Positions 19,253 through 32,600 of a stretch of DNA of 64,000 nt are shown piece after piece. The translations under genes and the position numbers were made by a program. Below the pieces are notes generated by a model, which was not told where the DNA came from, did not search any database, and saw nothing but the letters and a program-made list of their open reading frames with translations. Origin of the DNA: Labia minor (Eukaryota; Arthropoda; Insecta; Dermaptera; Spongiphoridae); NCBI GenBank assembly GCA_963082975.1, contig OY720344.1, forward strand, positions 67,236,546-67,300,545, written 5' to 3'. Position 1 is the stretch's first letter. Every line of letters starts with the position of its first letter.

Positions 19253-20628
19253 TACCTTAGTATATTTTTTAAGAGTGACAAAGAAAATAAATGATTCATT
19301 TATTAAAATCATGCTTAAAAAAATCATACAAAAATGTTTCGAAATTCTCATTTTTCGTTATATATTGTATAAATAATAAATTATATGAATATAAATAAAT
19401 AATAAAAGGTGCTACTTAGTCTGGAAGGAAAAACCCAATATACACGAACAAAACTGGAAAGTTTGTTGAAATAAAAAGAGGCCTTCCGTTAAGTTAATAA
19501 GTAAAAGGATGAGAAGAGCCGTTGTACTGGTCATACAACATCTTTATTCTGTTTAGGCATCTACAGGCTTGATAGGGGCTGTCCTTTCTTAGGATTTTCA
19601 AATGTTAGTTTTTTATCATCAATTTTATTACTCATATTATAAATCTTTTTGAAATATTACAATTTTCATAAAGAGAAGAAACAAAATCGTTTTATTTGTG
19701 TAATTAAAAGAAATCTATCGAGATTTAAAAATTAAAAAGAAAAATCAATATGAAAAAGTAATCTTAAGACAGGTATAAATTTCTGATTTCGTTTCCATTT
19801 GATTAAATGATCCTTGTATTTTAATGTTTAGTGATTCTTAGTTAAGAAAATTTAAACCATTTAAAAGCTAATCTCTTGTGTGAATCTGTTTCAGTGCAAG
19901 TAATTAACAAACGGCGTGATTAGTTAAGCCAAAACTTTTCAATTGCAATTTTCAAATTAAAATCTTTTCTAAATTAATTGTATTCGTAACGGTGAGTGCC
20001 AAGCCTACCAATCGCCTTACAAAACAATGAAGACTTTTTAATTCAATAAAATATTTTAATTGCAATAAATTATTAATAAAATAATACTAATAAAAATAAA
20101 ATTTAAGAAAAAATACATGTGATAGGTTCAATATATATGTGAAAAACACAAATAAAAGAAAAATAAATTCAAAGTAATTGTACTATCTAAAAAATAAATC
20201 AAGGAAAGAATTCAAGAAGTGATGTTTTCAGTTTGGTTGAAAAACATTGAGGTAGGAAAAATCTTGGAATACACAAATTAATTGGAGTAAAAATGTTTAG
20301 CTAACATTGGGAAATACTTATCTAATTACCAAAAATGCATTCATATTTAGTCATTTACATACAATACTCGTCTATTTTTAAAATTAAAGAAAAACATAAT
20401 TTCTCAGAAATTAATTAATCTTTTTTTTAAGTTAATATTTTATTTCTTACTTTTTCGTGCAGGACCATAAAAAGTATTTTTTTCGACTTACAGTTTAATT
20501 CGTTCCGGAATAACATAATGAAATGCTCGAAAACCGAATCAAATTTTCAGATAAGATTTAATGTAAATGCAATTAATTTGTTTCTGAACACAAAATATGA
20601 AAAAATGATATTCAATAATATACAATAT
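19253..20628. other. AT-rich intergenic DNA, no gene seen
   Basis: No ORF with a recognisable product, no RNA gene and no clear repeat. It ends next to a short TATCT tandem repeat at 20629-20655. Confidence 0.5.
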
Positions 20629-20650
20629 CTTATCTTATCTTATCTTATCT

Positions 20651-21000
20651 TCTTATACGAGTAAAAATTGTTTGTTTGTTTGTTTCTTTGTTCTCAAAAA
20701 CCGCTCTAACGATTTTTTTGAAATTCACACCCGAGATAGTATTTATAAAGAAAAATTGAGTTTTATTGATCATATCTCACGAAAACTATATTTTTATTAG
20801 TTTTTTCCTTCTAAATTTAAATGTATATATGTGACGTCACAACCACCGCCTGTGAGATATATATATCTATTCTTAAAATAAAATTAAAAATATTTATATT
20901 ATATTCATATATTTGATTTTTTTTATTTCATTAATAGTTTTACATTTAAATTATTTGAAATTGTTTCACACAACGTTTTGAAGATTTATCTTTATATTCG
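20651..21000 (+). repeat. Helitron-like repeat, family B copy
   Basis: Starts TCTTATACGAGTAAAAATTG with a (GTTT)n tract, then the module AACCGCTCTAACGATTTTTTTG followed by AATTCACAC, and later a TGACGTCA palindrome. It shares this order with 39939-40300 and 55931-56390, and the AT-rich middle with the fold-back arms at 5424-6240. No coding capacity. Confidence 0.5.
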
Positions 21001-21171
21001 ATTCGATATATAGTAGGAGAATTAAATGACGTTATCAATTTATTATACTTCGGTAAATATTATAAAATATTTGTTTATGTTAGGAAAACATATCAAAAAA
21101 GAGAATTTACATTTTGTATGAAGGGACACAAATAATAATAATAATATATAATTAATTTACTGATTAAATTA

Positions 21172-21669
21172 AAAAATTGTAAAATTTTTAAAGTATATAA
21201 AAATAAATTGTATAAATTGGTTAAAGGGTCGAGTGATAGTTCGGTGTCACAGGTATATATTTTATATCAACACGCCTACTTTTCTGTTTGTATGTTATTA
21301 TTTGAATGGCGATTCGGTAAATGGTTAATGGTTAATTAACGATCCATATAACATCATCGACTGGGCCGCTACCATAAGGAGTGAAAATAGTGTCGAATAG
21401 AAATATACGATATTACTTGGATTAATCTTATTATACTAGCTAAAATTGTTTGTTTTATAACCACTTGGGGCGCTAAACAGTTTTTCAAAAAAACACTATA
21501 GAAAAAAAAATATATGTATATATTATATATTTATGTATTATTGAGGAGCACAAGTTCATTCATTTTAATCAGATTGATGCAAATGTGTAACATTTAATAA
21601 TTGTAATAAATAATTAAAGAATTGTATATCAATATTTTTAAAGGGTCGAGGGTTAGCTCGGTGTTACTT
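21172..21669 (+). repeat. Helitron-like repeat, family D copy
   Basis: Collinear with 41269-41384, 41477-41520 and 42043-42256. Contains two hairpin ends of the type GGGTCGAG-N-CTCGGTGT (about 21226 and 21642) and the phrase TTATACTAGCTAAAATTG. No coding capacity. Confidence 0.55.
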
Positions 21670-22049
21670 ATATATTAATGCTTAAAACAACATACAAATA
21701 AATATGTAAAATTTTTAATCATTGTTTATTCATCTAATTAATTTAATTTTTCTCTATGATATCGACCCACAGTTTTTCTCTTAAAGAGATTAGTAATTGG
21801 CAATTGAATTCGATGACTTTTTCAAAAAGAGCTGAAATTATCCATTGCAACATTGTCAAATATATGAATAGTCCTAATAGCTGCTGCTTCATCAGGATGG
21901 ATGGTTTTCTTTTATAAATTGTTTTAATTTTATCCATATTGAACTATGTTCTTGAATTGTTAATGTCTTCTGTTTTTTTTTTCTTCCTCTCATCTTCCTC
22001 TACTCAGGACAGAAACTCTTAAAGCTCATCGTGTTATTATATACTAAAT
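21670..22049. other. AT-rich DNA, no gene seen
   Basis: The longest frame here (21743-21937, minus) shows no recognisable domain and is probably chance. Confidence 0.4.
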
Positions 22050-22141
22050 CAGTGATTCCCAAAGTGTGCGCTACCGCCCCCTCGTGGATGCAGCAGCCAT
22101 CCAGGAGGGCGGTGATGGCCAAATAAGCTTGGAAACCACTG
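22050..22141. mobile_element. hAT MITE, 92 bp
   Basis: Ends CAGTGATTCCCAAAG and (complement) CAGTGGTTTCCAAGC, flanked by the perfect 8-bp duplication TACTAAAT (22042-22049 and 22142-22149). Eight-base duplications and CAG ends are characteristic of hAT elements. Confidence 0.8.
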
Positions 22142-22661
22142 TACTAAATGCTTCAACTTATCGGCCCTGAGATCTATGTTCTGTAAAGAGTTCTTCTATA
22201 TTAATTTCGTATTAATTAAGGCATAGGCACAATTTCTTTGACAGGCTCTTCTTCATTCTAAGTTTCTTTCTAAAACTATCTCAGGGTACAGTTTTATTAA
22301 AGCAGAGTTGAGTCTTCTTTTTGTGACATCTTGCCATGTTGTGTGAAATAGTTTTAACTTACTTACAATGTTGCTGATCTAAGGCAAGCACAGTTTATGA
22401 AGCGCTGAGTAGATAGCACATTGGGAAAACATTTCCGCCTAAAGCGCTCACGTGACTCTTGCGACTACTGATAAAATATTTATTACAAAATTTATGAAAT
22501 AATTATTTTCTATTTTCTCTCAATTAAATTGAGTTCTTTTTATTTAAATGTGTACTTTGCATATCATAATTCTTAAAATTTATATGAGATTTGAAACCAT
22601 ATTAATTTAAAATCGAATTGCAGGTCTTAATGACCTCACTCTTGCTCATCTTTATTCTAAA
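22142..22661. other. Intergenic DNA, no gene seen
   Basis: No recognisable coding sequence or repeat. Confidence 0.45.
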
Positions 22662-22837
22662 TTAGCTGGAGTGTCTCCACTCGACTATCTCGCAATTTGA
22701 ATTGGATTAAATAACATAATATATTATATTTAAATTAAATTTAATTAATTATAAATTATAAATAATAAATATTAAATCAGCGCATGTTTGGCTTTTTGTT
22801 GATGGCACCACGTCACGTGTTGGCGCGTGAGATTTGC
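22662..22837 (-). repeat. Helentron-like repeat, copy A3 (3' part only)
   Basis: Inverted partial copy of the 3' end of family A, ending abruptly at GATTTGC where it joins the hairpin end at 22849. Confidence 0.6.
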
Positions 22838-22848
22838 TTTTAACTTAA

Positions 22849-22881
22849 GTACCGAGCCGAGGCTCGGGGTCCCGGTACTAA
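22849..22881 (+). repeat. Helitron-like 3' hairpin end (family E, copy 1)
   Basis: A strong palindrome CCGAGCC-GA-GGCTCGG inside outer arms GTACCG / CGGTAC, ending CTAA. The same hairpin occurs at 40791 (diverged end) and 42305 (ending CTAG). CTRR after a GC-rich hairpin is the classic Helitron 3' end. Confidence 0.55.
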
Positions 22882-23253
22882 ATATATTATTTACTAAATT
22901 TAACCTTTTGGTAGCTTTTAATTTTTGTTTATTGTTTAATTTTATTTTACTTTTTTTATTAAATTATTAAATTTAGTAAATTTAACCAATCATAAATCAT
23001 AAATCTTTATTTAGATCAACCTACATATTATCTAGAAAATCTTAAAAAAATATTATGATCTTATTCTTATTTTGTTATTATATATAATATAAGCAAATAA
23101 TAATAAATGAATTGATGAATTATGTAAATGTTTATTATTCTTAATTTAAAAACAATAAACAATTCGTCAAATAAAATAATAAATATAATAATGTTTTATT
23201 TAATATTAATATTAACAGATATTTTACTGTTTGCAATTTATTAAAATTAAAAT
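22882..23253. other. AT-rich DNA, no gene seen
   Basis: No gene or repeat recognised. Confidence 0.45.
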
Positions 23254-23880
23254 AAGCTGGAGTGTCTCCACTCGATTATCTCGCAATTTGAATTGGTTTA
23301 AATAACATATTAAATTTAATTAATTATAAATTAAAATTAATAAATAATATTTATTAAACCAGCATATGTGTGGCTCTTTGTTGATGGTACCACGTCACGT
23401 GTTGGCGCGTGAGATTTACAGTGTTAAAAAATTAATTCTGGTAATTTCAGCGAATCAATCAAGCTGAAATTCTATATATAGCAGTTTTATACAATTATTA
23501 ATCATGTGAAAAATTATCAAACATATATCTTTATTTTTACGGTCACTTTAGAGGAAAAAAAATCAAAACGTTGTAGGTAATGACCATCTTCCGGTTGAGC
23601 TACATTTCTCAAAAGTTGATAGAAAACTATGAATTTTGAATAATGTCCATGTACCAAATTTCATCATTCTAGCTCAAACCGTTTTTGCGTAATCTTGCCT
23701 ACATACATACACACACACATACACACATACACACACACATACACACATACACACACACACACACAGACATTTTTCTCAACCTTAGTGAAAATGATTCAGG
23801 AACCTTCAAAACGTATAAAAACATCAAAATCTCAACATCGAAAATTTTCGTGATCGCAATACTATCTCTGGCGAGATAGT
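23254..23880 (-). mobile_element. Helentron-like non-autonomous element, complete copy A4
   Basis: Full inverted copy of family A (627 bp). The (CA/TA)n tract at 23701-23764 is the microsatellite of the family. On the element strand it begins after a T-run with ACTATCTCGCCAGAGATAGT and ends with the GAGATAAT...TGGAGACACTCCA stem-loop. Confidence 0.65.
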
Positions 23881-24853
23881 AAAAATAGATATAATAATAA
23901 TTTCGAAGACTGAAAATAATAAATTGAAATTGTCCAAATATATTAAATAATATATAAAAATAATAAAATGGTATACACATTTGCATTTGTAATATATGGT
24001 ATTACTTAAAAGTAGCAAACTCTCTCTCCAATACAATTTGATAATATTGATTAAAGATAAGCAAATTATATTATTATTGTTGATTTTGTTTTCCTCTTTC
24101 TTAAGTTACTTTTTTAATATAAATATCACAAGTAATAAATAATCGAAAAGTGAAAAAAGAAAGAAAGAAATTGCTTTATATTGCTCGTCTATAAAATGGA
24201 AGTCATTAGCCAATGTTAGAAACAAGAGAAATCGTAGTCTATCGTGAGCGAATTGGGATTCTCCTTCTGACAGTGAGATAAATCGTGCTCAGAAAGAATC
24301 CTAGAAGAAAAAGACGAAAGAATTTCTTAAGGAGCAAAAAAAAAACCTAAATAGTTCTCAAGCTCTCCATAATGAAACCTATAAGTTATTTCATTAAATA
24401 GATAGGTTAATTTTGATAATAATATGGAATATTGAATCTTAAAGATAAAAAAGAAAAAGAAAATTTTATATTATTAAATGTAAATTTAATAAGCAATTTT
24501 TAAGATTAATTTTAGATCTATAATATTATTCAAGTACATCTCATTGCAGTTTTAGGTAATAATCTTCATCTTACACTTCTCTACTAAGAAAAATCTAACC
24601 CCTTAGATGTAGATTGAAATATTCCAATAGGTCTCCAAACCATGAATACTGATGTCTCCCTATTTTCTTTGACTAATAAGGTGTAGAATATTTGTAATCA
24701 TGTATGATGTGACTTAAACGTCGGTCAATACTTTCATTCAAGTTCAGCAAGATTTCTGTTTGCTTATGCATAAATCTGTAAGAAAGTCCCTCTCACTTTT
24801 CTACATACATTCTATCAAAGCACTAGGATTTTAATCGGGACATAGGTTAAGTG
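23881..24853. other. AT-rich intergenic DNA, no gene seen
   Basis: No convincing ORF, RNA gene or repeat. Confidence 0.45.
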
Positions 24854-25371
24854 CAGTGGCGGATCATAACAAGTGGAGGCTCTAAACTATTTTTTTCCAT
24901 AAAGTTTTTATTTTTTCTTATTCTTATTATACAAAATATTTACGAACACAAAAAAGAAATTCTAAAAGTAGGTATAAGTGGGAGTTGAAGGGACATGAAA
25001 GAGTACTGGAACGCGTTCCGGATCTGAAAAAAGGTAAGGGAACGTCGTTCCCCGCGTTCCTCTCCCAATACATCACTGAAAATAAGGTTATTTGAATCAA
25101 TTTACTAATTAATTTAAAAATGTTAAACTGTAAAACAATTTTCTCTACGTTTTTACTACAAGTAAAACGAAATTATGTAAAATGTGGTTATTCAACTTTT
25201 GGTACTTTTTCACAAAACAATATATATTATTAAAAATTTTTTTTTTATAAAATATGTATATTACAAATGATTTCGTCAATGAAAATACTTTAACACAATC
25301 GACTTATTTTGAGACACTCACTATATGCCCCCAGCGGCCGCTTAGTCTGCGTATCGTATAATCCGCTGCTG
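24854..25371. mobile_element. Probable hAT relic, 518 bp
   Basis: Left end CAGTGGCGGATCATAAC and right end (complement) CAGCAGCGGATTATACG resemble the ends of the hAT at 39786-43836. The flanks GTTAAGTG and GTTGAGAG match at 6 of 8 bases, which would be an aged target duplication. No transposase. Confidence 0.45.
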
Positions 25372-26627
25372 GTTGAGAGTCAAGCGTGAGCCTCCAGACA
25401 GCGTGGCTTCTTCATGTATAATTCATTCTTTCTATAGAGATTTGTTTAATCATTAATTTAATTAACTAAATTTAAAACAATTTTAAATTTGAATCTGATA
25501 ATGAAAGTTTCGCTTTTTTAATTTATAAAAATCTAAGGGATATCTATAGTTATGTATCATTTCTCTATTAAGTGTTATTTATATCTTCGCCCATTCAATT
25601 AATTAAAAGTAAATATGAAAAAAAACTATAATTTAATTACAATAAACAAAACAATTAAATATAATAACTTTTAATGGCAAAATAAATTTAGTATTATAAA
25701 AATATTACAATTTATATATATTGTAATAAAATAAACTTAATATGATAAAAATTTAATATATATATATATAATGTATTATGTAAAAAAATTATATAAACAA
25801 AATTTATATTTATATTTCGAAGAGACCTTGACTAATTGATATAAAAATATAATAAAATATAGTATTTATTAGTAATTAACATCCATATATAATTAAATAT
25901 ATAAAGTAGTATATAGATTACTCAACTTGAGTGACAGAAAATAAGTAAATTTTTAAGATATTAAATATTAAAATGAAATTTTAGTCTTATTTCTCAACCT
26001 TTTAAAAGAGTACTGACAATGGTTAGAAATGGTTAGAAATATTAAAATAAAATTTATATTAGTAAAAATGTTTCATATTTGTAAAATATTACATATATTA
26101 TTACTCATATTACTCTTTTATTTATTTTAATTAAAGATTTTCATTCATATAGCAGTAAGATTTTTCAACATAATTTTAAAAGCTGAAAATTAATTAGTAA
26201 TTATATAAGTTTGGTTTTATATGAAAAAATTAAAATACTTAGTATAATTTATTTTTTTAAAAAAATAACTAATATCAAAATAAATAAATTTGCTCTGATA
26301 ATTATTTATTATTTTTTTAATTATTTGAAAAAATCAGCTAAAGTATTTCAAAAGAAAAATAAATTTTAACTATATTTTTAAATAAAAAAACATAAATATC
26401 ATGACTTTTAATAAAATATTTAAATTTAAAAATTTATTTATAATAAATTAAATAATTAAACTTATACTTGGTAATATATATCTTTTATTATCATAAATAA
26501 AACTTATCTCAAATTGTCAACATTTAAAACTAATCAAACCAACAACACTACTGACATTACGAGCTTATATTTTGACTCGATATAACAATCCTATTTTGAA
26601 TATATATTATTTAGTTATTTGTAAAAA
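25372..26627. other. AT-rich DNA upstream of carboxylesterase gene 1
   Basis: No gene seen. The promoter and any 5' untranslated exon of the esterase should be here. A sequence resembling a splice acceptor (ATTATTTAG) lies about 20 bases before the ATG, so an upstream non-coding exon is possible. Confidence 0.4.
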
Positions 26628-29600
26628 ATGATATGCGACACCATTTTAGTAACTACAAAATCAGGAATTCTTCGAGGTAGAATAGATAAACTTTCTGAAA
26701 ATTTAGGTGGAAAAAAATATTTTAGTTTTGAAGGTATTCCATATGCTCAACCGCCGATTGGTGAACTTAGATTTAAGGTAAAACTTATCTATAAATTTTG
26801 TTGTTGTTTTTTATATAATTCCATAATATTGTATATAAACTTTTAACTTTAACTTAGGCTCCAGTTGCTCTTAAACCCTGGAAAGGAGTACGGGATGCAT
26901 TAACAGGAGGGCCGTGCTCCTTACAACAGAACATGGGAAATGAGGATTGTCTTTATCTAAATATATATATACCAGAAATAGTTAATTTGGAGCCTTTTCA
27001 ATTATTACCAGTGATTTTATGGATCCATGGCGGAAAATTTTATAGAGGTCACTCCCAAATGTATGGCCCAGAATTTTTTATGAAAAAAGGAAATGTCATC
27101 CTCGTAACAATCAACTATCGGCTAGGAGCACTGGGTGAATAAAATTTCGTTTTTTAAATTCTTAAATATTTATCTAAGTATATTATCTATATTATATAAG
27201 TATACATTAATAAATTTTATTTAATTTAATGACAATATATTTTCTGAATTTATAATATGAATATTCAGTGTGATTTAAAATAAGTTGACCGGTAGCCAGG
27301 TCCGCGCGAACCGACCGACGGTTTGAAATAAATTCATTTCCAGCTACAGAAACAATTTCAAATAATTTTAATATATCTATTAATGTAATAAAAAACAGAT
27401 AGGCATATAACAGAAATATTTTTAATTTTATTTTATTTAGAATATATATGTAAGACCAGGCTGGATGACGTCATATAATAATCATTGAATAAGAACAAAA
27501 TTAAAATAAATTTTTTTTCAGATATTAATTATTAAACAATTAAACAATTGTTAACTAATGACGAAGAATTTTTTATCAAACATAAATGAAATATAATCAT
27601 AAATCAATCCTTAAATAAATATAACAAATAGTATTGAATAAAACAATATATTATGGTTGTATAATCGTTTCTAACTGAAAGAATAAATAATTATAAACTA
27701 TAAAAAGTTGACCTGTGGCCAGGTCCGAACCGACCGACGGTTTGAAGTAAATTAATTTCCAGCTACAGAAACAATTTCAAATAATTTTAATATATCTATT
27801 AATGTAATAAAAAACAGATAGGCATATAACATAAATATTTTTAACCGACGATAGTAAGGGAGGTATTTTTTTCACACCAAATTTCACGTGTGGAATTTTT
27901 ACATATCTCTACGAATCATGCATTTTCTTAAAAGAAAAAAGTATTTTTAGCATGTCTGTCCGTCCGTCCGTATAGATATAGTATAATTTCGAAATAAAAT
28001 TAAAAATATTTATTTTAATAATATAGATATATTTATTAATCCCTCACTAAAAAAAAAATTAAGTTACATATTAATACATATGAACAATTATAATTTAAGA
28101 AATTTTAAATATTATTTCTTTTGAGAAATTGAATGAATATCAATCAGAGTGCTTTTAATATCAACATTTTTCAAAGGGTCGAGCGATAGCTCGGTGTTCG
28201 AGGTACTAATACTAATAATAATTAACTCTTATAAATTATATTTTAGGTTTTATGTCACTCGGAACTGATAAAATTCCAGGAAATGCTGGCCTTAAAGATC
28301 AAATGTTTGCTATTAAATGGATTAAAAATAATATTTCAAGATTCCGTGGCGATTGTGAAAATATTACGCTTATAGGGGATAGTAGTGGAGGGCTTTGTGT
28401 TCTTCTTTTAATGTTAAATCCTCAGAGTAAAGGTGATATCCAATTAAAATTTTCAATTAAACAACGTTAAAACAAATAGTATTAATATTTCCAGATTTAT
28501 TTCATCGTGTGATCATACAATCATCATCTATTTTTTGTCTTTGGTCGTTTATAAATCCAAAAATTGCTCAACAAAGAGCGATTAAATTAGCCAATAATCT
28601 TGGATGTAAATGCAATGATTTGAATGAAATTGCTAATATGCTTTGCCAAGTACCTGCCACAAAGATTGTATCTGAATCAAAATATATCCTGGATGGAGTA
28701 AATTATTTGATTATCTTCTATAAAAATATTAATTTTTATTTTTAAATAAAATTATATAATCTTTAGTGAACAAAATGGAACAGTTGCTTTCTGTAATTCA
28801 TATTCTTTTTTTATATTGAATATATACTTGAAAATTGTAAACACCAGATAGCTCTGTTTCAACTTGTCTTTTATTATATTTGATTTAGTATATCTTAGAT
28901 GTACTCAAAATGTGGAAGATGTACCGTACCAGTGGTGGTAACTTATAACATTACATATTTATGTATAGTTGACAATGGTATCCAGTAAAGTTACTTTTAA
29001 TAACAAAATGATTTTAATATTCTATAGTACCGACTTCCAAAATTTTGAGAATATTTGGTATAACATATTTATGTATAGTTAAAATCACAAAAATATCCCT
29101 TGCCTTGTTAAAAGGATATCTATATAATCAGATAGCTTAATAAAATTAATATTCTATTATAAACCTTAATTTATATCTTTTAATTTATCTTAAAAGCTTT
29201 GAAAATTCATATTATTAAAAATTTAAAAATAATGATTTTTAATGTTGTTAATTATAATATTTTAACCCTATTTGACATAACTCAAGAATTAAGAAAAATA
29301 ATCTACATATTATTGTTTCATAATTTTAATTAATAATTTAAATTAAAATTGCAATAATTAAATTCAAAATTACAATATAATTTAAATATATAATTAAAAT
29401 AAAAACATCGCTTGAATAAAAAAATAAAATTTTTTTTAAAAATAATTTTGCAGCCAAAACGGTTAGTGGATATTTGTTTCTCCCCAACAATAGAGCCAAC
29501 CTGTAATGATGCTTTTATAACAGAAGATCCGAGAAAAGTTTTACTTTCGGGAAATTTTGTTAAAATTCCTATTATATTTGGATGTATGTCTCAAGAAGGC

Positions 29601-32600
29601 TTACAAGCTAATTATTGTAAGTTTAAAATTAAATTTATAAAATTCTTAAAAGAAAAGTAAAATTGAAATCATTAGTGAAATATTTTATTATTACTGTATG
29701 GTATTTACAAATTATATTAAATTATTTATTATTTATTACAGATTTTAATAAAGATGAAACACTTCTTGAAAGAAGTAGTAAAGATATTTCTGTAGTATTT
29801 ACAAGAGAACTTATGCATCTACTTAATGAAAAACCTGAGAAGAAAATGTTAATTACTAAAAAAATTAATCGATTTTATTTTCAAAATAAAACAATTACCT
29901 TAAACGAATATCCGAAAATAATCGAGGTTTATAATCAATTAATTAATTTTATAATTTAAAATTTATTTTATTAATGTGTGTATATTTACAGTTCTTGTCA
30001 GATTTGCAAATAATTGTTGGTATGGCAAAGTTAGCCAAGACTATTGTTAAAATAGATTCTAAAAATTCTATATACTTTTATATGTTTGATTATGATGGAG
30101 GATTAGGATATCATAAGAATAAATTTTTACTTGGAAAATTTCCTGTAATTCATGGAATTTGTCACGGAGATAGTTTAGGATATATATTTAAAATGGAAGA
30201 TACAGAACCAAAATCTCTTTCCACTGATTATTATATTATGGAAAAAATGATTGACGTTTTTACTAACTTTGCGATTGACGGGTGAGTTTAGATTTTTTTT
30301 ATATTTTACTTTTTAAATATAAGTCTTAATGATAAAAAAATATGAAACAAAACAAAAGAAAAAAAGAAAATGATTAAGAGTTAAGTAACAAAAAATTTCG
30401 GTGCTATTTGTAACAATAATTAGGACAAGGAAGAATTCGTTCTATTTAAAATATTAGGTCATAAATTATTAAAAAGAAAATTATGAAATTAATAATTATC
30501 TATATACAATAATAAATATAATATAATTATATTTAGGAAAATGATTTACGAATATTTTTTTAAAAATAAAATTGAGATTAGACATTATAGGAGAAATTGT
30601 ACGAAATCGAATTAAGAAAAAAATTCAAGTATTGGGTTAAGCGGACGATTTAATTATAATATGAGATTAGTTAAAATATATGTATCAGAAAGGATTAGAA
30701 GTATTACAGAAAATCATATCATATACTAAAATACTTAGAAATTGAAAAAGTAGAAAAATTGGTTGGTTGGTTGTGTAACGCCGAGATTGAATAATAGAGG
30801 AAAAGTCGTACAAGCACAAATGGACATACCCGTGCCATCTATCGGAATCAATATGATTGACTAATGGATTGGAGGGGAGATAGCCAAGTGGTAGGGCGAA
30901 GTTAAAAAGAAAGATATTCTCGCCTGTCCAATGGATGAAATATTATCGTCTCGCTATCGAATTAATTAATGTATTGCATCTTACCGAAAATTCTACCGTA
31001 AACGTTTCTCTCCAGTAGTGTCTGTAAGAATAAAATATATATATTGTTGTGATATTTACCTGCAATAAATACCGCCCTTATCAGATATCGTACCGGTGAG
31101 TGTGAATTATAATATATATCTTTATGGAAAACATTTACATAATTCCCGTACCTGTTAGTAATGAGTTATTACAGTTTTTAGGTTACGGCCAAGTTTTTAG
31201 GTTACGGCCAAGTTTTTAGGTTACGGCCAAGTTTTTAGGTTACGGCCAAGTTTTTAGGTTACGGCCAAGTTTTAGGATACCGCCAGTTCTAGGTTATCAC
31301 AAGTTTCTAGGCTACCGCAAGTTTCCGGTTAGCTGCTGTTTTAGACTACCGCAAGTTCAGGTTACGTGCAAGTTTTAAGTCATCGCCGTTTCCGGATATC
31401 GCTTTTCGTTATGCCTTTTTGTCTCTAGTTGGAAAACGAAGAAAATACACCTACTTCCTATATCATCATAGCATTACCGTATCGTACTGACTTTTTCTAT
31501 TAATAACGTCTATCTATTAAGTGTCTCGTATTAAAGGTTATAAAATAAATAAAAACCAGTAGATCCCCCCGTTGAGTCTCTATCCAGCAACCTAAGTTGA
31601 GCTTAGGCTATTTGTGTAACTGAAATTGTACAATAAACATATGTGTACCGTAATATGAATCAAAGTTTGTAAATATATCTTGTTTATTAATTGATATCTA
31701 AATATAATAAAATTTCTTTCTTTCTTTTTTTATATAAATTATTCTTATATAATTTCCCTCTCTTATGTTATTTATTTAGTACCGATTGTACAATTAAGGT
31801 CGCATGAGTATATGGCGCCCGAACAGGGACGCTGGTTTTTGTTTTTTTATACATAAATATATGACTGTTCAGCTGGGACATTGATTTTTCATTATACATA
31901 AATATATGGTCCCCAAACAGCTGGTACATTGGTTTTTCTTTTTATTGATTATTAATCACATAAATATATCGATATTAATTATTAATATAGTTAAAAATAA
32001 ACTAATTAATAAAATAAAATGAAAATAAGTATAAAATCATCTAAGTATATAAAATTAAAGAAATGAACTTGTAATTGATTTTGGATGATATAATTTATTT
32101 GGAGGTGTTTTTTTATATATATTTAATATAGATTAAATTTAAGTATACCTATAATTATCGTTTGTTCTTAGAAAATATAACTAAGACACAGTAATTCATT
32201 TTGTATTTATAAACATAATAATATTAATAATAAGCTTGACAATTTTGAATATTAATATTATTCCATTCTAAAGTAATTATATTGAAAATAATTATTTTTA
32301 TCTTTGAAGGTTTATATAATTGTTATAAATAAGTTTATGATTTATTTAAAAATAATTCAGAGATAATTTATTTAGTTTTTTTATAAATAATATAAATGGT
32401 TTCAAATTTCGTTTAGTTATATATAATAAATTTATTATTGAATAAATAATTTAATAACTGTTTGTCTGAAGTATATAATATTATAAATCATATAATAATT
32501 TGTTGTTGTATTTGATTATTTATTTATTTTGTAGTGTAATATTTTTTTGTTTTCTTGTATAATTATTTTGTACTAGGTTGCTGGTTAGAATAGAATTCCC

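Noticed and set aside
23685..23986. Frames made of HTHTHT or CVCVCV repeats
   Set aside because: Translation of the CA/TG microsatellite of repeat family A.
30869..30925. tRNA-like A-box in the LTR (GATAGCCAAGTGGTAGGGCG)
   Set aside because: No B-box and no acceptor stem follow; probably chance similarity.
31176..31270. Regular short repeats that might suggest a CRISPR array
   Set aside because: The units are directly adjacent with no spacers and lie in an LTR of a eukaryotic element; it is a minisatellite.
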